64,000 nucleotides of DNA from Medicago truncatula (lineage: Eukaryota; Streptophyta; Magnoliopsida; Fabales; Fabaceae), in contig NC_053048.1 in the NCBI RefSeq assembly GCF_003473485.1, positions 52,015,755 through 52,079,754 of the forward strand. The letters are read 5' to 3'. Made by a program: the position numbers and the translations under genes. Below are positions 62,033 through 64,000 of the stretch, piece by piece. The stretch's first letter is position 1, and every line of letters starts with the position of its first letter. Below the pieces are notes generated by a model. The model made no database searches, was not told the origin of the DNA, and saw nothing but the letters and a program-made list of their open reading frames with translations.

Positions 62033-62311
62033 CCTCCGGTCCTTTTTATCAAAATAAAAGTGAATTTTTTTGTCCAAGATTGATCAAGTTTCAAATATGT
62101 TTAAAGCTAAATTTCATCTGTGCCCTTGTTGATTATGAGAGAGAATATTAAAAGTAAGTAAGTTGATGGAATAAAAAGTAATTAATTTAAGGGTATTCAT
62201 AGAATTTTTTTAAATGTAAAAGTGTATTAAATGAAGATGACTATTTTCAATGTATTTTCTTGATGTTGATGTTTTATGTCTTTTGTTTCTTGTATAAAGG
62301 ATCAGAGGAAG
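62033..62311. repeat. Stowaway-type MITE
   Basis: CCTCCGGTCCTTTTTATCAA and TGTATAAAGGATCAGAGGAA form loose inverted ends. TA flanks both sides. Confidence 0.7.
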
Positions 62312-63398
62312 TATAAGCAACCATAATTAACTACGTTAGGAGTATTTTACTTGTATTTTTAAAAAGTTTATGATTTTAAAAAATCTAATTTTTTAAACTT
62401 TTTTATAGTCAAGTAGGCTAACAATTAAAAAGTTCACATAAATATATACCTTATCAAGCTTATGCGGATTTTTTTAAAAATGCCACATTTGTTAGCATGT
62501 TTTTTTTTTGGTCAACCAGTTTAATAATAAATTCATCTTTTTTTTTTTTTTTTTAACTCGTTTGTCGTCCACATGGATCCCACAATATTTGAGGGATTAG
62601 TCTTTGAAATTACGTGTAGAAGATATTGGTTTACACCAATAAAAATTCATCTCTTAAAAGAGAAAGTGTAGTATATTTGCTTGAACCCGACCCCTATATA
62701 TAATACAATATTTTCTATCAACTGAGTTTTTTTTTTTTTTTTTTTTTTTATGGTGGTCGGAGTTTGTTCAACGTATTGAAATTTTTAAATAGTGTTAGAT
62801 TGTGCACTTTGTTGATCAAAATAATTTCTAACATTAAAATAATTCAGGTGCGTTTGATTCTTAAAAAAATTGAAGTAGGAGAATTTAAGTTGTACTCTGT
62901 TTGATTTGTAAATTGGTGACAACTAGAGTACCAATGAAAGAATGGTGGATAATTTACCTCAACATACACATTAGCCACATAAGCACATTTTTAAGTGGTA
63001 TCCATGAACTATCTTGACTCCATCAACAAATTGCTCATTTTCATTGGTTGGTGGGTAAATTACCCACCATTCTTCAAAGGTAATCTAGAAAAAACCTTAT
63101 AAATTTGTTTAATTGCTAAGAGATGTGACAAAAACTAAAATTATGTTATCATTAAACCACATGATTTTTTATCTTTCCGTTGTCTAAAATACCAAAATAA
63201 TTTTTTTTCCATCAAAGATCATATAAGATAAAAAATATTCAATACGTGAAGTTTATCATGTGTTGTTTTGCTGCTGTGAGTTTGGAAAATGACCGACCCT
63301 ACCGCAGGACTATTTTGCAATTTCGATAGATTTATTTATGTTGTTATGTAACGGGAAAATAACGGGGGAGTTGGCGGTTGTGTATTCTATAGTAGACG
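62312..63398. other. spacer with SINE and foldback pieces
   Basis: 62680-62755 is a worn SINE piece (TATCAACTGAGT then a long T-run). 62945-63085 forms a foldback with AAGAATGGTGG and CCACCATTCTT arms. The region after 63090 is the flank of the next gene. No other gene is seen. Confidence 0.4.
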
Positions 63399-64000
63399 AT
63401 GAGTGATTTTGTGTACAGAATCAGCACGGCGAAGGAATGGGAGGAATTGCAAAGAAATGGGTCCACTTTCGGTGGTGAACTTGACAAGTCTTCTTCTTTC
63501 ATCCATCTTAGCAAACTCGAACAGGTTAATTAATTTCTATGTTTTTCTAATATTTTGATTTTGATTTCATTTCACTGTTTTGCTCATGTTCATATAAGTC
63601 ACTTCATTCATTGGGATTCTGAATTCTATAATTATTTTATTATTGCAGGTTCGATCAACGTTGGATAATTTTTTCTTGAATTCTAAAGATGAACTCTACC
63701 TTCTTCAGATTGATGCTAAGAAGGTTTGCTCATACTTCACCTTCATTATGCTTTTTTTAATGTGTTCTTGATTTTATTTGTGAATAAATAATTAAAAAAA
63801 CATGCTTATTGGTAGTGATGAAGATTATTAGAAATGTATCATTCAACTAAAATCTGAAGGAAAATGAAACTCTGTTTCTATTCATAAAGTGACACTTAGT
63901 GTGTATTAAAATTTGATTTGTTCACATGAGAATACACTAGATTATACAGGACTTTGTAGGAAGATATAAATCTGATCTGATTACCATTGAAAATTTAGGT
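63399..64000 (+). CDS. DUF952 protein, 5' part (runs off the window)
   Basis: Exon 1 (63399-63524) encodes MSDFVYRISTAKEWEELQRN, then GSTFGGELD and FIHLSKLEQ. Exon 2 (63649-63723) encodes VRSTLDNFF and DELYLLQIDAKK. Both junctions are GT-AG in phase 0. DUF952 proteins are small (about 115-120 residues in plants) and show the pattern VYRI...EW, G...D..FIHLS, and LLxID; the last exon or exons lie beyond the window. Their biochemical role is not established. The ATG at 63399 is the first in the frame and gives the usual family start. Confidence 0.85.

Overview
The window is AT-rich nuclear DNA of a papilionoid legume, probably Medicago or a close relative. The reasons are spliced plant genes, legume-type TIR MITEs whose arms read like 'ggtccct', and a galactinol synthase very close to the pea enzyme as I remember it. 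All identifications are from memory of protein and RNA families; no search was run.

Layout. 0-8.5 kb: plastid NFU1 (+) among MITEs, then a small pseudogene piece of the neighbouring PPR gene. 8.5-10.3 kb: an intronless PPR gene (-) whose upstream end lies in a MITE. 10.3-14.9 kb: repeats only. 14.9-20.2 kb: a 16-exon SWC4/DMAP1 gene (-) with an Au SINE and a MITE in introns. 20.2-26.6 kb: nested MITEs, Helitron-like copies, a LINE fragment, a DUF620 pseudogene split by a MITE, and a non-autonomous MULE with a perfect 9-bp target duplication. 27.0-29.3 kb: a previously hidden snoRNA cluster (-) with six C/D-box RNAs (one recognisable as U34), one possible H/ACA RNA, and a telo-box, site II and TATA promoter. 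30-34.5 kb: a second MULE, a NET1-type pseudogene and a 5'-truncated LINE. 35.3-37.3 kb: galactinol synthase (+) with a heat-shock element and a G-box. 38.5-51.1 kb: a three-copy tandem array of HMA-like, CaaX-ending proteins (-) in different states of decay; the third has a Helitron in its intron. 52.6-56.8 kb: ARF1 (-), with nested elements in a 2.9-kb intron. 58.8-61.5 kb: plastid PII (GLB1) (-). 63.4 kb to the end: the first exons of a DUF952 gene (+).

The host genes are mostly housekeeping: plastid Fe-S assembly, plastid nitrogen sensing, chromatin remodelling, vesicle traffic, rRNA methylation guides and stress oligosaccharide synthesis. SWC4, GolS and ARF1 occur together on Arabidopsis chromosome 2, and PII and NFU1 together on chromosome 4. 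The window therefore looks like an old syntenic block loosened by transposon insertions. The most interesting content is the snoRNA cluster, the decaying CaaX/HMA array, and several cases where elements have altered or trapped genes.
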